DNA of 56,040 bases from a virus, in the IMG/VR virus record IMGVR_UViG_3300027739_000014, positions 1-56,040 of that record; one strand, given 5' to 3'. The notes under the pieces were generated by a model. The model saw nothing but the letters and a program-made list of their open reading frames with translations, did no database searches and had not been told where the DNA came from. Shown in pieces: positions 35,117 through 44,562 of this stretch (its first letter is position 1; every line of letters starts with the position of its first letter). A program made the translations under genes and the position numbers.

Positions 35117-36262
35117 TTATCTCCGGTCCATCTCAGCCTGGAATGCCTTCTTCTTGGCCTCTTCTTCTTCGTTTATGTCTCCACGATCTACGAGAGGCTG
35201 ATCATCACCGCCCAATTTTGATGGGTTGTGATAATACTTTAAACTTTCCTCTTTTGTCAGACTTCTTGCCTTCTCAAAAATAGCATGATTGGCAAGTGCT
35301 TCATTTCTGGCCTTGATTTCAGAATACATAAATCTTGCTATTATGTCAATGTTTTTCTCATTAGCTTCCATCTGGTTGCTGATAGCAAAATCCAATGCGT
35401 CTTTCTGAACGGCCTTTAATGTTTCAGGGGGTACAACAAAGTTTATAATAGGTTCTTTGCTGTTCGGCAGGAAATAGGGTATCGTAGATAACTTCTCTCC
35501 CATTGCCTTGTTTGCCCTGTCCCAGATAGTGTTTGCCTGGGTAGTCTGTTCTGGAGTCCATTGAATGATCTTTGGCTGCTCTGGTTCCGGTTCGGGGATA
35601 GTCAATTTCCCCTTTAATGCTAGAAGCATTGCTTTAGCCTTGGCTCCCTCTTGGGCAAGGCCAATTTTGTTTACTTCCAGATCTTCTTCGTCCACTTGTG
35701 AAGGATCCACATTATAGGTTTTCTCTATATGCTTGCGAAGTTGTGGCTCCTTTACTATGAGTTCCGGGTTTTCCAACTGTCTTGCCAGGATAATTGCGTT
35801 CATGTAGTCCATGTTCGCAATGTCAGATCCGTGCAAGCGGTTGAATACATCAAAACTCTTGATGCCTGTCGTTCTTACAAACTCGTTGAACAAAGCCACA
35901 TCATCGTTTGCAAAGTTCGATTTCGGTTTTGTCGCAAGTTTGCCGGAGAGATCGTTCTTCTCTGCGGTAAGTGCGTCAACCTGTTGTCTCAACTGGTCGG
36001 CCTCTTTAAGTCTTTCAGGAATATTGATTTTTTTCAACTCTTCAACTGATGAAAACTGATCACCGAAAATCTCTTTCAGTATGCCAGTCGCATCAGCCGG
36101 GGGTGCTGCTTCGCTCTTGGGTGGTACCGGCGGTTGTGCCGGTGGTTGAGGTGGTGCCGGTTCTCCGGCAATTTGCCGCATGATATCCTCTGGATCCACG
36201 CCCTCAATACCTTTTAACGCATCTAATTCTGCTTCTCTGCCTTGTAATCCTGGTTTTGTCAT
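35117..36262 (-). CDS. Scaffold-like protein, 381 aa
   Basis: A Pro-rich N-terminal segment (EPAPPQPPAQPPVPPK, about 33-48) is followed by an acidic, helical body with a probable coiled coil (about 82-112, KEADQLRQQVDALTAEKNDLSGKL). The C-terminus is charged (NEEEEAKKKAFQAEMDRR). Position between portal and capsid genes and the helical, charged composition are typical of capsid scaffolding proteins. No protease domain is visible. Confidence 0.65.
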   Translation of the reverse strand: MTKPGLQGREAELDALKGIEGVDPEDIMRQIAGEPAPPQPPAQPPVPPKSEAAPPADATGILKEIFGDQFSSVEELKKINIPERLKEADQLRQQVDALTAEKNDLSGKLATKPKSNFANDDVALFNEFVRTTGIKSFDVFNRLHGSDIANMDYMNAIILARQLENPELIVKEPQLRKHIEKTYNVDPSQVDEEDLEVNKIGLAQEGAKAKAMLLALKGKLTIPEPEPEQPKIIQWTPEQTTQANTIWDRANKAMGEKLSTIPYFLPNSKEPIINFVVPPETLKAVQKDALDFAISNQMEANEKNIDIIARFMYSEIKARNEALANHAIFEKARSLTKEESLKYYHNPSKLGGDDQPLVDRGDINEEEEAKKKAFQAEMDRR

Positions 36263-36292
36263 AGCAATGAGTTTAGTTACAAATATAGTTTA

Positions 36293-38599
36293 TTATGCCG
36301 ATTGTGCTACTGGTGCCTGTGATGCTACTGCAGTCTTTTCGATGGCGTTCATCGTTGACTGAAGAGCAATCTTTTCTTTCTCCCTGGTGTGATTCAGACC
36401 TGCGTATTTCTCTTCCAATTCTTTTAACGCAGTCTCAAACCTAATCTTTTCGTCAGTCTCAAACCTAATCTTTTCAAGTTCACCCTTCTGCTTTGACTGT
36501 ATGCCTTCCAATTCTCTTTGCTTGTCCAGCATCATATTTTCTCGCTGAAGCTGCAACTGCTGTTCTTTATTTTTTGTACTCCGATAGTTGAGAAATGCTT
36601 CTGCATATTTGAGATTTCCGTTCTCAAGTAATCTCTCTATAAGCAAAAAGTCAGGTAACTCGATTCCTTTGTTGCCATCCCTGTCAGTTGCCATAGCCGC
36701 TATCGCTGCCTGGCGAATGGTTTCTTTTCGTTTCTCGGTAGGTTTGGCCTCGTACTTGATATAGTAATTGGCATCAACGACATCGGCTCCAACACTGATG
36801 ATCTGTACTCCGGCCCTGCCCAGAACCGGTACATAGCCATCGTATGCCTTCTTGTTGTGCTTTATGAGTAACTGCATACGAAGACATACATTCTTTGCCA
36901 CCCTCTCTTTTGTCGTGATATAAGCGTTATAGATAGGCCGTAAGGCATTGTTTGTAGCAGCAATAGCCAGTTCTGATCCGCCAACGGATTGTTCCGGATT
37001 CGGATTAGACGCATCTGCGACTTGGTTGACACCTGTTACCTCCCTGATGAAGTTGATATACAGGTCAAAGATCTTAATAAACTCATCAAGCTGCTGGCCC
37101 AGACCTCCACTGAGTTCCTGAATAGGCCGGTAGCCTCCCGGTATGTTTGGCTGACCCTTGTGGGTCGTGGCTTTGTAGAGTAAGTCTCCACTCTGCTTCC
37201 GGATCTTCAATATTTCCAAAGGCTCCATCTTGTTACCGCCAAGTTTCATATTCTGAAGGGCGGTGTATTCGATAGAGATACCGGGAGGGGCGGCCATCGC
37301 CAGCGCATTTTGCAGCTTAATGTGAGCCAGTGCTATCTGGTGCAAGCACGGCTCGGCAGACATAACGATTGACTTATCTGGTCTTTTATAGAAATGATAG
37401 GATAATGCTACCTCTTTACCCTCTGGCCTGGGTATGTCGTGTTGTAGGCCGAAATCATACATAACGTCTGTTCCAATAACCCACTTAGCCTTGTAAACGA
37501 CATGAATATCATAGACATTTGTTTTCTTCTTCTCTGTGTCTCTGACCATTCCCCAATCTTCTTCATAAGTAAGATCTTCGCCATATTGTGTTTTCCTGGT
37601 AGTCCAGTATTCGCTATTGACTGACTTCCATTCAAAATCCAGGACATCAATTTTGAAATTACCCCATTTATAAGTAGCATCCTCGCAAGAAACACCTATG
37701 TCAAGATCGCTGAGAGTAATGTTACCATTAATCCCGTTGTATTGTTTTGCCAGTTTATTAATAACTGTCCGGTCAACACTTGGATCCTGCTTAATGATCG
37801 TTTCTACGGTTTCCTGCACAATCTCCCCGGCATATCTCATGTTCCTGTGATCGTAGGAACTGGAATACTGGCCTACAAACATGGCGGGATCCACGTACCT
37901 GGTCTTTACCTTTCCAACATAGTTGTCCGTATAGTCTTTTACACAAATGGCGTTGAATGTAACCATGTCACGGACCATCTTCATCTTTGTCTGTTTCCAA
38001 TCGGAGATGTAAAAGGTATAATCAAGACCCTCTTCCATCTCTGTCTCCCGGCTCAACTTAAAGCCTCCCATGCTTGTGTAGAGATCCAGTTCCTCAACAC
38101 TCTCCGGCATAAACTTCTTTCTTTTTTCCAGGCCCAGGCCGGCTTCGATCTCATTCACCATATCTGCAAACTGCATGTCAAATGCGGTACGCAACTTCTG
38201 TTCTTCTTTTTCCTTGCTGCTTTTTGGGTCAACGGCTGTGGCTACAACCTGATGCTCTGTCTGCTCCATCATGCCCTCGATCACGCGCATGAACTTTGGC
38301 ATTACTGAGAATACGTCAAAGTCCACGTTCATGTATCCTTCCATAGCACCATCTTCCTCACTCTCATCCAGAAGGATCTTTTGATACTTCAAAACATTCT
38401 GGTTGCCGTTGGCTAGGTCACGGAGTTCCTGTATCTCTTTAAGTCTGTTGTAGGGAATACATGTGAGGTTTTTCAACCATTGCGAGACAATGGCCTCGGC
38501 CCATTTTTTTGCCCAACTCTTCCCCTTCTTTTTCGGATTAATATTATCGTCTGGGAACGGATATGAGCCTGTGCTATACTGGTCGTATGGTACTACCAT
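36293..38599 (-). CDS. Portal protein, 768 aa
   Basis: Large protein in the portal position between TerL and scaffold. It has an N-terminal basic region (NPKKKGKSWAKKWAEAIVSQWLKN), a central alpha/beta body, the stretch DLYINFIREVTGVNQVADASNP (about 523-544) typical of portal stem/wing regions in crAss-like phages, and a long C-terminal coiled coil (about 680-760, QLQLQRENMMLDKQRELEGIQ) that would form the barrel. The coiled coil includes a near-duplicated segment (EKIRFETDEKIRFETALKE). Forms the DNA entry ring of the capsid. Confidence 0.75.
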   Translation of the reverse strand: MVVPYDQYSTGSYPFPDDNINPKKKGKSWAKKWAEAIVSQWLKNLTCIPYNRLKEIQELRDLANGNQNVLKYQKILLDESEEDGAMEGYMNVDFDVFSVMPKFMRVIEGMMEQTEHQVVATAVDPKSSKEKEEQKLRTAFDMQFADMVNEIEAGLGLEKRKKFMPESVEELDLYTSMGGFKLSRETEMEEGLDYTFYISDWKQTKMKMVRDMVTFNAICVKDYTDNYVGKVKTRYVDPAMFVGQYSSSYDHRNMRYAGEIVQETVETIIKQDPSVDRTVINKLAKQYNGINGNITLSDLDIGVSCEDATYKWGNFKIDVLDFEWKSVNSEYWTTRKTQYGEDLTYEEDWGMVRDTEKKKTNVYDIHVVYKAKWVIGTDVMYDFGLQHDIPRPEGKEVALSYHFYKRPDKSIVMSAEPCLHQIALAHIKLQNALAMAAPPGISIEYTALQNMKLGGNKMEPLEILKIRKQSGDLLYKATTHKGQPNIPGGYRPIQELSGGLGQQLDEFIKIFDLYINFIREVTGVNQVADASNPNPEQSVGGSELAIAATNNALRPIYNAYITTKERVAKNVCLRMQLLIKHNKKAYDGYVPVLGRAGVQIISVGADVVDANYYIKYEAKPTEKRKETIRQAAIAAMATDRDGNKGIELPDFLLIERLLENGNLKYAEAFLNYRSTKNKEQQLQLQRENMMLDKQRELEGIQSKQKGELEKIRFETDEKIRFETALKELEEKYAGLNHTREKEKIALQSTMNAIEKTAVASQAPVAQSA

Positions 38600-38627
38600 T
38601 CTTAAAAATTTTTATAAAGTTAGATTT

Positions 38628-40868
38628 TTATTTCGGCTTGTAATATCTTTTCTTGATGTAAGCGTCTATCTCGTATTCCTGTTCATCCAACTTCGCCATC
38701 TCATCATAGATGCCGTGTGTGCCAAGCAACGCATATCCGCCTGCCGTAAACAGGTCATAGTTAGTCATATCTTCCGGCCCCTCAATGTCTCTACATTCTT
38801 CCAGGACTTCGATATGTTTTTCCGTATCTGCCTCGTTCTCTATCCAGGTCATCCATTCGGTGAAGATATCCTGTTTGATCTTTTCGCTGGTCTGCCCTCC
38901 GGGTGTCTTGCCAAACTCAAAGGTTTTTGGATCCACTTTGTAGAGCAAGTATCCACCATATCCTCTTTCATCAAAATAATCCCAGAGAAACGGTACGTTT
39001 ATTTCCGGAAACATCTGTACTCCGTAATAGACGCACATCTTTATCATGTCCTCGCCATATTCATTCTTGTCAAATGTCCTGTTGGCATAGGTACATGCGA
39101 AGTTGCGCCTCAGACTGAAATCGCCATCCTTAAGTTTTCCTTTCTTAACAACGGCACCGCCACCCTTTGATTTGCGGTTCCCCTCTGTCTTATTGAACTT
39201 AAACGGGTCCCCTCCGGCCACACCCCATTGAGTGTTCCCTGGCATCCATGTCTCTTCGTCCTCGCTCCAATATTTGCGATTTGCCTCTCTCTCTTCAAGT
39301 TGGTGGCTTACAACGAATTTTCCAGTAGGCTTTAGACGAAAAACGACATCCGAATCTCTTTTGTTATCCTTCCACTCAAAATCTCCCCTGGTTGTCATTG
39401 CACGGCTGAATGACAGGTCATCAATGTATGTCTCCAACTTATTCATATTGAATCCGGATGACTTTGCTGCTGTGCGGAAACACTCTGCAAACCTTATCGG
39501 GTATAGCCGGATCTCTTCCGAAAGACCTTCCTGGTCTCCGGCATCTATATAACCTTTCCTTCGGTTTAGAAGATATTCTCTGGCTCCGATCTTATGTCCG
39601 ATATACTCTGCCTGGCGTTTATTTGGTGTTCCGACAACACTCATCCCATACTCGTCAATGAATCCCTGTAACCCATCGTCCGCAGGAATGAATAAGACTG
39701 CCAGTCCGGATCTCGTTTGCCCGTTTGGAGTCCTGATGTAGTAATCACTCATCATGCACTGATGTTTGAATACACGGCCACCACCACGCTCCATCTCGCC
39801 AACGGTTGAGGTTTTTATAGTATATCCAATGATCTCAGATCCCATGACCAGACACTCTTTGACAACCGTGTGCCGGTCCCAACACGACAGACCTTTCTTT
39901 AATTTACCAACCTCGTCATCGTGATGGAAGTACAGTTTATCTCCGTCATAGGCTGACGGATCGGCCATTTCGTAGTTTATGCCAGACTCAAGACCCAGTT
40001 CTGATGTTGACAATGCTCCCCGGCTTGACAATCTCTTTGCCGGTGGAGAGAAGGATAGTTCTGATTTTGGAGAGGTAGATCCTTCATAGTTAGGTTTGAA
40101 GAAGAATGGCAGTTTTTTCCAGGGTCCTACAAGGTGTCTCAGGAAGCATTTGCGGGACTGTTCATCATTCATGGATTGGATGCCTCCCCAGGCTCCCATC
40201 GTGCGACTGATGATCTCGTAGTTGATACACTCGGCCTTATATGTGGCTCCTTCCCTACGGTGTTTGGGATAATTGAACCCGTAAAACAATCTTTTGCCAA
40301 ACTCTATCCACTCATATTCCCCGGCATTGTTCTTTACCGCAAACCCCTTTCCATCGCATCTGGGTGCTTTTGTCTCATTAAAGATCTTTCGTGCAAATAA
40401 GAAGAACCTGCGGTCTCTGTCCCTGTATTTTGGCAGTCCAACGTCAATGTTCCACCACGCGCAATAGAAATAGTGCCATCCATCTATGTATGTCGGCACC
40501 CCGTTGTTAAAGAACCAGTATCCATTGAGCCTGTAATACCAGGATTTTTTCATAAACTCTATCTCATGCTCGTAGATATCCTTGTTATTCTCTATCTCGG
40601 CCCAGATCTCGTCAAGGGTTTCATATTTTATCTGAAGTTCCTTGAGTTTTTTTGACAGTCTTGGCGGTTGCCATTTCTGTTCTGCAGCCGGTAGGCCAAA
40701 TCCGTCTATCAGATGATAGTCCGGTGCTTCAGGAAGATCTATTTTTATCGGGATAAGATCTTTGTCATCCTTATTTACCCATACAAATCTGTCCGCATAG
40801 TCATACTGCGCCAATATTGTTGGATTAACCTCTCTGCCATATCTCTTTAAGAGTTGTAGTGGCCCCAT
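38628..40868 (-). CDS. Terminase large subunit (TerL), 746 aa
   Basis: DNA-packaging motor. The ATPase domain has a Walker A-like PKHRREGATYKAE (Lys/Arg at 202-211) and a Walker B KLYFHHDDE (Asp318, Glu319). The nuclease domain has GVAGGDPFKFNK (Asp554) and a later acidic region EIDAYI. The N-terminal 100 residues, rich in aromatics (WFFNNGVPTYIDGWHYFYCAWW), precede the ATPase as in crAss-like terminases. It follows the glycan cassette and precedes the portal gene, both on the same strand. Confidence 0.85.
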   Translation of the reverse strand: MGPLQLLKRYGREVNPTILAQYDYADRFVWVNKDDKDLIPIKIDLPEAPDYHLIDGFGLPAAEQKWQPPRLSKKLKELQIKYETLDEIWAEIENNKDIYEHEIEFMKKSWYYRLNGYWFFNNGVPTYIDGWHYFYCAWWNIDVGLPKYRDRDRRFFLFARKIFNETKAPRCDGKGFAVKNNAGEYEWIEFGKRLFYGFNYPKHRREGATYKAECINYEIISRTMGAWGGIQSMNDEQSRKCFLRHLVGPWKKLPFFFKPNYEGSTSPKSELSFSPPAKRLSSRGALSTSELGLESGINYEMADPSAYDGDKLYFHHDDEVGKLKKGLSCWDRHTVVKECLVMGSEIIGYTIKTSTVGEMERGGGRVFKHQCMMSDYYIRTPNGQTRSGLAVLFIPADDGLQGFIDEYGMSVVGTPNKRQAEYIGHKIGAREYLLNRRKGYIDAGDQEGLSEEIRLYPIRFAECFRTAAKSSGFNMNKLETYIDDLSFSRAMTTRGDFEWKDNKRDSDVVFRLKPTGKFVVSHQLEEREANRKYWSEDEETWMPGNTQWGVAGGDPFKFNKTEGNRKSKGGGAVVKKGKLKDGDFSLRRNFACTYANRTFDKNEYGEDMIKMCVYYGVQMFPEINVPFLWDYFDERGYGGYLLYKVDPKTFEFGKTPGGQTSEKIKQDIFTEWMTWIENEADTEKHIEVLEECRDIEGPEDMTNYDLFTAGGYALLGTHGIYDEMAKLDEQEYEIDAYIKKRYYKPK

Positions 40869-40870
40869 GA

Positions 40871-41464
40871 CTAGTTATGGACAAAAAGTGGTTTCTCTAT
40901 ATGGATAATCTTCAATGCCATTTTTCTGCATAATGCACCACATTCTACGGCAAATGTACCATCTGCCGAGTGGTTTGTGTTTTTAAAGCCAATCTTCTTT
41001 GCAATATCCAATCTGGTTATAAAGGATCCCATGTCAATGTAGTCTATTCTTAACTGTGACTGAAGGACTCCGTACTGAAGATATGAATGAAGGGTGTCGC
41101 AAAAGACAAGTCCTACACGGGTAGTACAGAGCCTCAGCATCATCTCTACAAATTTCGGAACATAATAGTTGTCATCATTGGTTATGAGAAGATAGTCTGA
41201 GTGGTTGAATGGCAGTTTTTTTAACTGCAAGTCTCTGTTAGGATGGCCAAAGCTGCCATTTACAGATGGCGTTTCTATAAAAGTTATCCTTTTATCCTGT
41301 TCATATTCGCGCATGTATATTATCATTTCATCCGGTGCCGGTCCGTCATGAACGACATACAATCTCCATCGCGGATCTGTCTGAAGCTGCAAACTGGTTA
41401 TGAGAATACGCAAAGGCAATGTCCTTTGATAAACCGTGCAGATTATATGTAAAATGCCGGTCAT
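40871..41464 (-). CDS. GT2-type glycosyltransferase, 197 aa
   Basis: A compact GT-A-like domain: N-terminal LHIICTVYQR and VVHDGPAPDE (about 37-46, Asp40), then the metal-binding TNDDNYY (Asn96-Asn99). The short length suggests a minimal transferase. It probably transfers a sugar from a nucleotide donor; donor and acceptor unknown. It lies between TerL (2 bases downstream) and a second GT-like gene (4-base overlap). Confidence 0.7.
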   Translation of the reverse strand: MTGILHIICTVYQRTLPLRILITSLQLQTDPRWRLYVVHDGPAPDEMIIYMREYEQDKRITFIETPSVNGSFGHPNRDLQLKKLPFNHSDYLLITNDDNYYVPKFVEMMLRLCTTRVGLVFCDTLHSYLQYGVLQSQLRIDYIDMGSFITRLDIAKKIGFKNTNHSADGTFAVECGALCRKMALKIIHIEKPLFVHN

Positions 41465-42174
41465 CTTTTTCGGTAGTTATTCTCTGGATAAACGAGGTTA
41501 TAATGCCCTCTTCCGGATATCAACCTCTCTTTGCTGTTGTATCCGGAGTTGTGTATTTCAAAGGCTTTTGCCTCCTTGTTTGAGCCGATCCAGAACTCTC
41601 TTTTAAAACGCCAGGGATCATCGAGATAGGAATGGTCAAGTGTGTTGATATAATCTGTTCTTGCCCACCAAAAGTTTCCGGAGAAATGCGGCCAGTATCC
41701 CAGGGGAGTATCTTTATTCCACATCACTCCGCAGCAATCATATCCTTTCTCAAGAATCTTTATGCTGTCACACCATTTTTCTATGGCAAAATATTCCATA
41801 TATCTTCTCCATGATTCTGTTGGTGCGGTGAGTTGAGTAATGCCTTTAGTGTGAAAATAGCAAACATAGTCTCCGGGGTTTTTTGCCGAATAGTCTCTTA
41901 TAAACTTTAAAGTATCGGACTCATCTTTGTTATCGTCATAGACCATGATGGTGATCTTAGAACTATCCATCGCGCTATCAATCTTTCCACAGAACCACCT
42001 TAACCACTCCAGATGCTTGGAAGACTTTTCTGTTTTCGGATTAATTACCCCAATATAAAATTTGTCACATGCTTCTAACAGGCCCGAATTGATTACGTTC
42101 TCCATCTGGTCGGTAATCATGTCAACACAATGATCTATCAGATACACATGATAGGCAGCAACGATCTTTTTCAT
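41461..42174 (-). CDS. GT-A-like glycosyltransferase, 237 aa
   Basis: The motif YFHTKGI (106-112), then WRRYMEYFAIEKW, GYDCCGV and HFSGNFWWAR (163-172) define a family also seen in the neighbour at 43373-43927 (YFHLKGV, GYDISSV, RFSGNYFWFDR). These are sugar-transfer-type proteins of phages and bacteria. The end overlaps the GT2 gene by 4 bases, the start overlaps the methyltransferase gene by 4 bases. Acceptor unknown; likely acts with the methyltransferase on a glycan. Confidence 0.65.
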   Translation of the reverse strand: MKKIVAAYHVYLIDHCVDMITDQMENVINSGLLEACDKFYIGVINPKTEKSSKHLEWLRWFCGKIDSAMDSSKITIMVYDDNKDESDTLKFIRDYSAKNPGDYVCYFHTKGITQLTAPTESWRRYMEYFAIEKWCDSIKILEKGYDCCGVMWNKDTPLGYWPHFSGNFWWARTDYINTLDHSYLDDPWRFKREFWIGSNKEAKAFEIHNSGYNSKERLISGRGHYNLVYPENNYRKR

Positions 42175-43394
42175 AATATCTTGATATCGGGAAACATTAC
42201 AATGAATTTTCCATCATACTGACCTTTTAAAGACTCGATGATGTAATCACGAAAGTTATGAGCCAGGATAAGGATGTAGTCAATATGGTTGTCTTTTAAA
42301 ACATCCCGGCTGACTACCTCTATGCCGGTGCCTGGCACGAACTTATTTTGTTTGAAAGGGGTATCATCAATGATGAACTTCATAATGGAATAGTCAATTC
42401 CGCAAGTGTTTAGAAACACACAACCCTTTGCGGCCGCACCAAACCCTGCGATGACCTTTCCCTGAGAGATCAGGTCCGCAATGAACTTCTGAAACTCCTC
42501 AATCTTCTGGTGTGTTCGTTTGCCCCATTTTATGCAATACTCTTCCGTAAGTGTCTTTTCAAGATTGAGAAAAGATGCTATGGTGGTATCCGGTGTTCGT
42601 GATGATGTTTTCTTGGCACTCAAGACCCGGAGGGTGCCGGCGTGCATGTCGTGGTAAGAAACATTGATGACCTTTAACCCTTCCTGGTCAAGCAGATCTA
42701 TGATGTTTTGCAGACAGTAGTAGTACACATGTTCGTGATAGATCTGGTCGTAGTTGTCGTTGGCAAGGGTTGTGAGGATATATGGAAACTCCAAGCACCA
42801 TATTCCATCGTTTGTGAGTGACTGCCGGATCCCGCGGACGAAAGACCTGATAGGTTCGGTATGCTGAAATACGTTTGTTGAGGTGATAAGTTTTGCCTTA
42901 TATGGCAATCTGATCTTATCGTCAAAATACTCGCAGATATATTCGATGCTGATCTCCTTATTGATGTCAATGAAGCTGCGGCTGCAATCAATGTTGATGT
43001 ATGTTGGGGACCGGTTCTCTTTCTTAAACTCCAAAAGAAGGCTTCCATCATTGCCGCCAATATCCACAACAATATCATCCTTCTGCAATGTGATAAACCA
43101 CGACAGGTAATCATACATGTTGGCGCAATGGTCCAGGTATGGCTTGTTGACTCCGGAACGGTAAAGATAGTTCAGAAAGATGCCGTCCCGGTCAACACAC
43201 TCGGTCAGGCTGGTCAACTTACTTTCCGGGAAGAATTGAATAGCCAGGGGAAATTTTTCGCAGTCAAGAGATTCTTGCATTGTCAGGCAAAGGTTATTTA
43301 CCAATGGCACTTTGCCCAGGTTAAGGTATTCTACGGACTCCTTACTTCCACTAATTGGACATTGGGTTATTTTCATGGTTTTGAGTATATCCAA
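42171..43394 (-). CDS. Sugar C-methyltransferase-like SAM enzyme, 407 aa
   Basis: Three-part layout of the deoxysugar C-methyltransferases (TylCIII/NovU/TcaB9 type): an N-terminal domain (about 1-75), a Rossmann methyltransferase domain with the SAM motif VVDIGGNDGS (109-118), and a C-terminal domain with GFGAAAKGCVFLN (about 310-325). DQIYHEHVYYY (216-226) contains the conserved HEH (His220, His222) seen near the active site of this family. The N-terminal domain usually binds zinc through four Cys; only C12 and other isolated Cys are seen here, so the metal site looks degenerate. Likely methylates a sugar ring made by or attached through the neighbouring transferases. Confidence 0.7.
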   Translation of the reverse strand: MDILKTMKITQCPISGSKESVEYLNLGKVPLVNNLCLTMQESLDCEKFPLAIQFFPESKLTSLTECVDRDGIFLNYLYRSGVNKPYLDHCANMYDYLSWFITLQKDDIVVDIGGNDGSLLLEFKKENRSPTYINIDCSRSFIDINKEISIEYICEYFDDKIRLPYKAKLITSTNVFQHTEPIRSFVRGIRQSLTNDGIWCLEFPYILTTLANDNYDQIYHEHVYYYCLQNIIDLLDQEGLKVINVSYHDMHAGTLRVLSAKKTSSRTPDTTIASFLNLEKTLTEEYCIKWGKRTHQKIEEFQKFIADLISQGKVIAGFGAAAKGCVFLNTCGIDYSIMKFIIDDTPFKQNKFVPGTGIEVVSRDVLKDNHIDYILILAHNFRDYIIESLKGQYDGKFIVMFPDIKIL

Positions 43395-43927
43395 TATTCT
43401 GCATTAAAGCGATCTGTCTGATCTATTTCGGAAAGTGGTTTTAGCCGTGATAATCTTTTACGATCAAACCAAAAGTAATTTCCGGAAAATCTTTTGGGTA
43501 TAGACAGGTAGTTTACCGAAGAGATATCATATCCTGTTTCAATAAGATCCTTATGATGCTGCCACTGACTGAGCATTATGAAATTAAGAAACATCCTCTC
43601 TTTCGTCTGCATGGTATCTTTTGGCCTGGTTACACCTTTGAGATGAAAATAGAAACCAACATAATTACTGGGGTCCTGCTCTATAAGTTTCAATGTGGCA
43701 AACTCATATTCAAGAGGATTTGTTGTTTGATAGCATAATGCAAACTTCATTTTTGGATATAATAATTGCATTAATTTATCAATATCTTGTTGTGATCCAA
43801 TACATCCCATCTTAATCTCGGCACAACTATCGTAGAGATGGGATGCAACCAATATATTCAACTGTTCATTTACGATAGCCTCCCAGTTGTTGATGAGGTA
43901 CAGATGCCAATAGCCTTTTATAATCAT
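43373..43927 (-). CDS. GT-A-like glycosyltransferase, paralogue of 41461-42174, 184 aa
   Basis: Same pattern as the gene at 41461-42174: YFHLKGV (93-99), GYDISSV, RFSGNYFWFDRKRL. It is shorter and lacks the C-terminal extension. It overlaps the methyltransferase by 22 bases and the upstream 212-residue gene by 4 bases, so expression is coupled. A small variant of the same enzyme family. Confidence 0.6.
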   Translation of the reverse strand: MIIKGYWHLYLINNWEAIVNEQLNILVASHLYDSCAEIKMGCIGSQQDIDKLMQLLYPKMKFALCYQTTNPLEYEFATLKLIEQDPSNYVGFYFHLKGVTRPKDTMQTKERMFLNFIMLSQWQHHKDLIETGYDISSVNYLSIPKRFSGNYFWFDRKRLSRLKPLSEIDQTDRFNAEYWIYSKP

Positions 43928-44562
43928 GTGTCCTTGATTGAGATTGGTGATTCTCCGTTCTGTGTTTTTTTCGCAATATCCTCCGGTCTTAACTGCAATC
44001 GCTCATCCTCCATGTAACGTAGGATCTCATCCTTGAGATATGGATTGTTATCCTGGTTGAGTATTTCCATAAGCGTATCTTCCAACTCCGTCTGAATATT
44101 TCGCGCGTCACCGATTTGCTTTGTAGATCCTCCCATGATATCCAGCATGATTGAGTAGTAGGATGTCTCGATGCTAACAAGGAAAGCATATTTAAAATTT
44201 CTGTGGAGTCTGACATATTCTACTATTTTTTGATTTACAATTCTGTTTCTTCCTTTCAGTAGATCTTCTATTGGTGGCGCAAAGATACCTCCTCCGGTGT
44301 CTTCAAATCCTACATCGTGGGCCACCTCAATCTTTCTCTTCAGGACATCGGAGTATTTCTTCCGGTAGGGGGAGTTCTTATCATACATGCAAAGGATATA
44401 TTTCAACAATAGATCGTTGTCGATGCCCTCTCCGGGATCCAGCCGGAACGCGCGGACCTTGGCCAACTCCTTGTAAAACTTCAGCACACCGGATCCCTCC
44501 GGTACCCTGGCCGGATTATACATCATCTGGGAAAACTCTCTCTCGTTGAACTGGCTCTTCAT
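43924..44562 (-). CDS. Unknown protein, 212 aa, helical
   Basis: No family recognised. Mostly helical, acidic C-terminus (EDTLMEILNQDNNPYLKDEILRYMEDE). It lies in the operon between the GT cassette and the GroES-like protein, overlapping the latter by 4 bases. A small terminase role is possible by size and by nearness to TerL, but the typical HTH is not seen. Confidence 0.5.
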   Translation of the reverse strand: MKSQFNEREFSQMMYNPARVPEGSGVLKFYKELAKVRAFRLDPGEGIDNDLLLKYILCMYDKNSPYRKKYSDVLKRKIEVAHDVGFEDTGGGIFAPPIEDLLKGRNRIVNQKIVEYVRLHRNFKYAFLVSIETSYYSIMLDIMGGSTKQIGDARNIQTELEDTLMEILNQDNNPYLKDEILRYMEDERLQLRPEDIAKKTQNGESPISIKDT

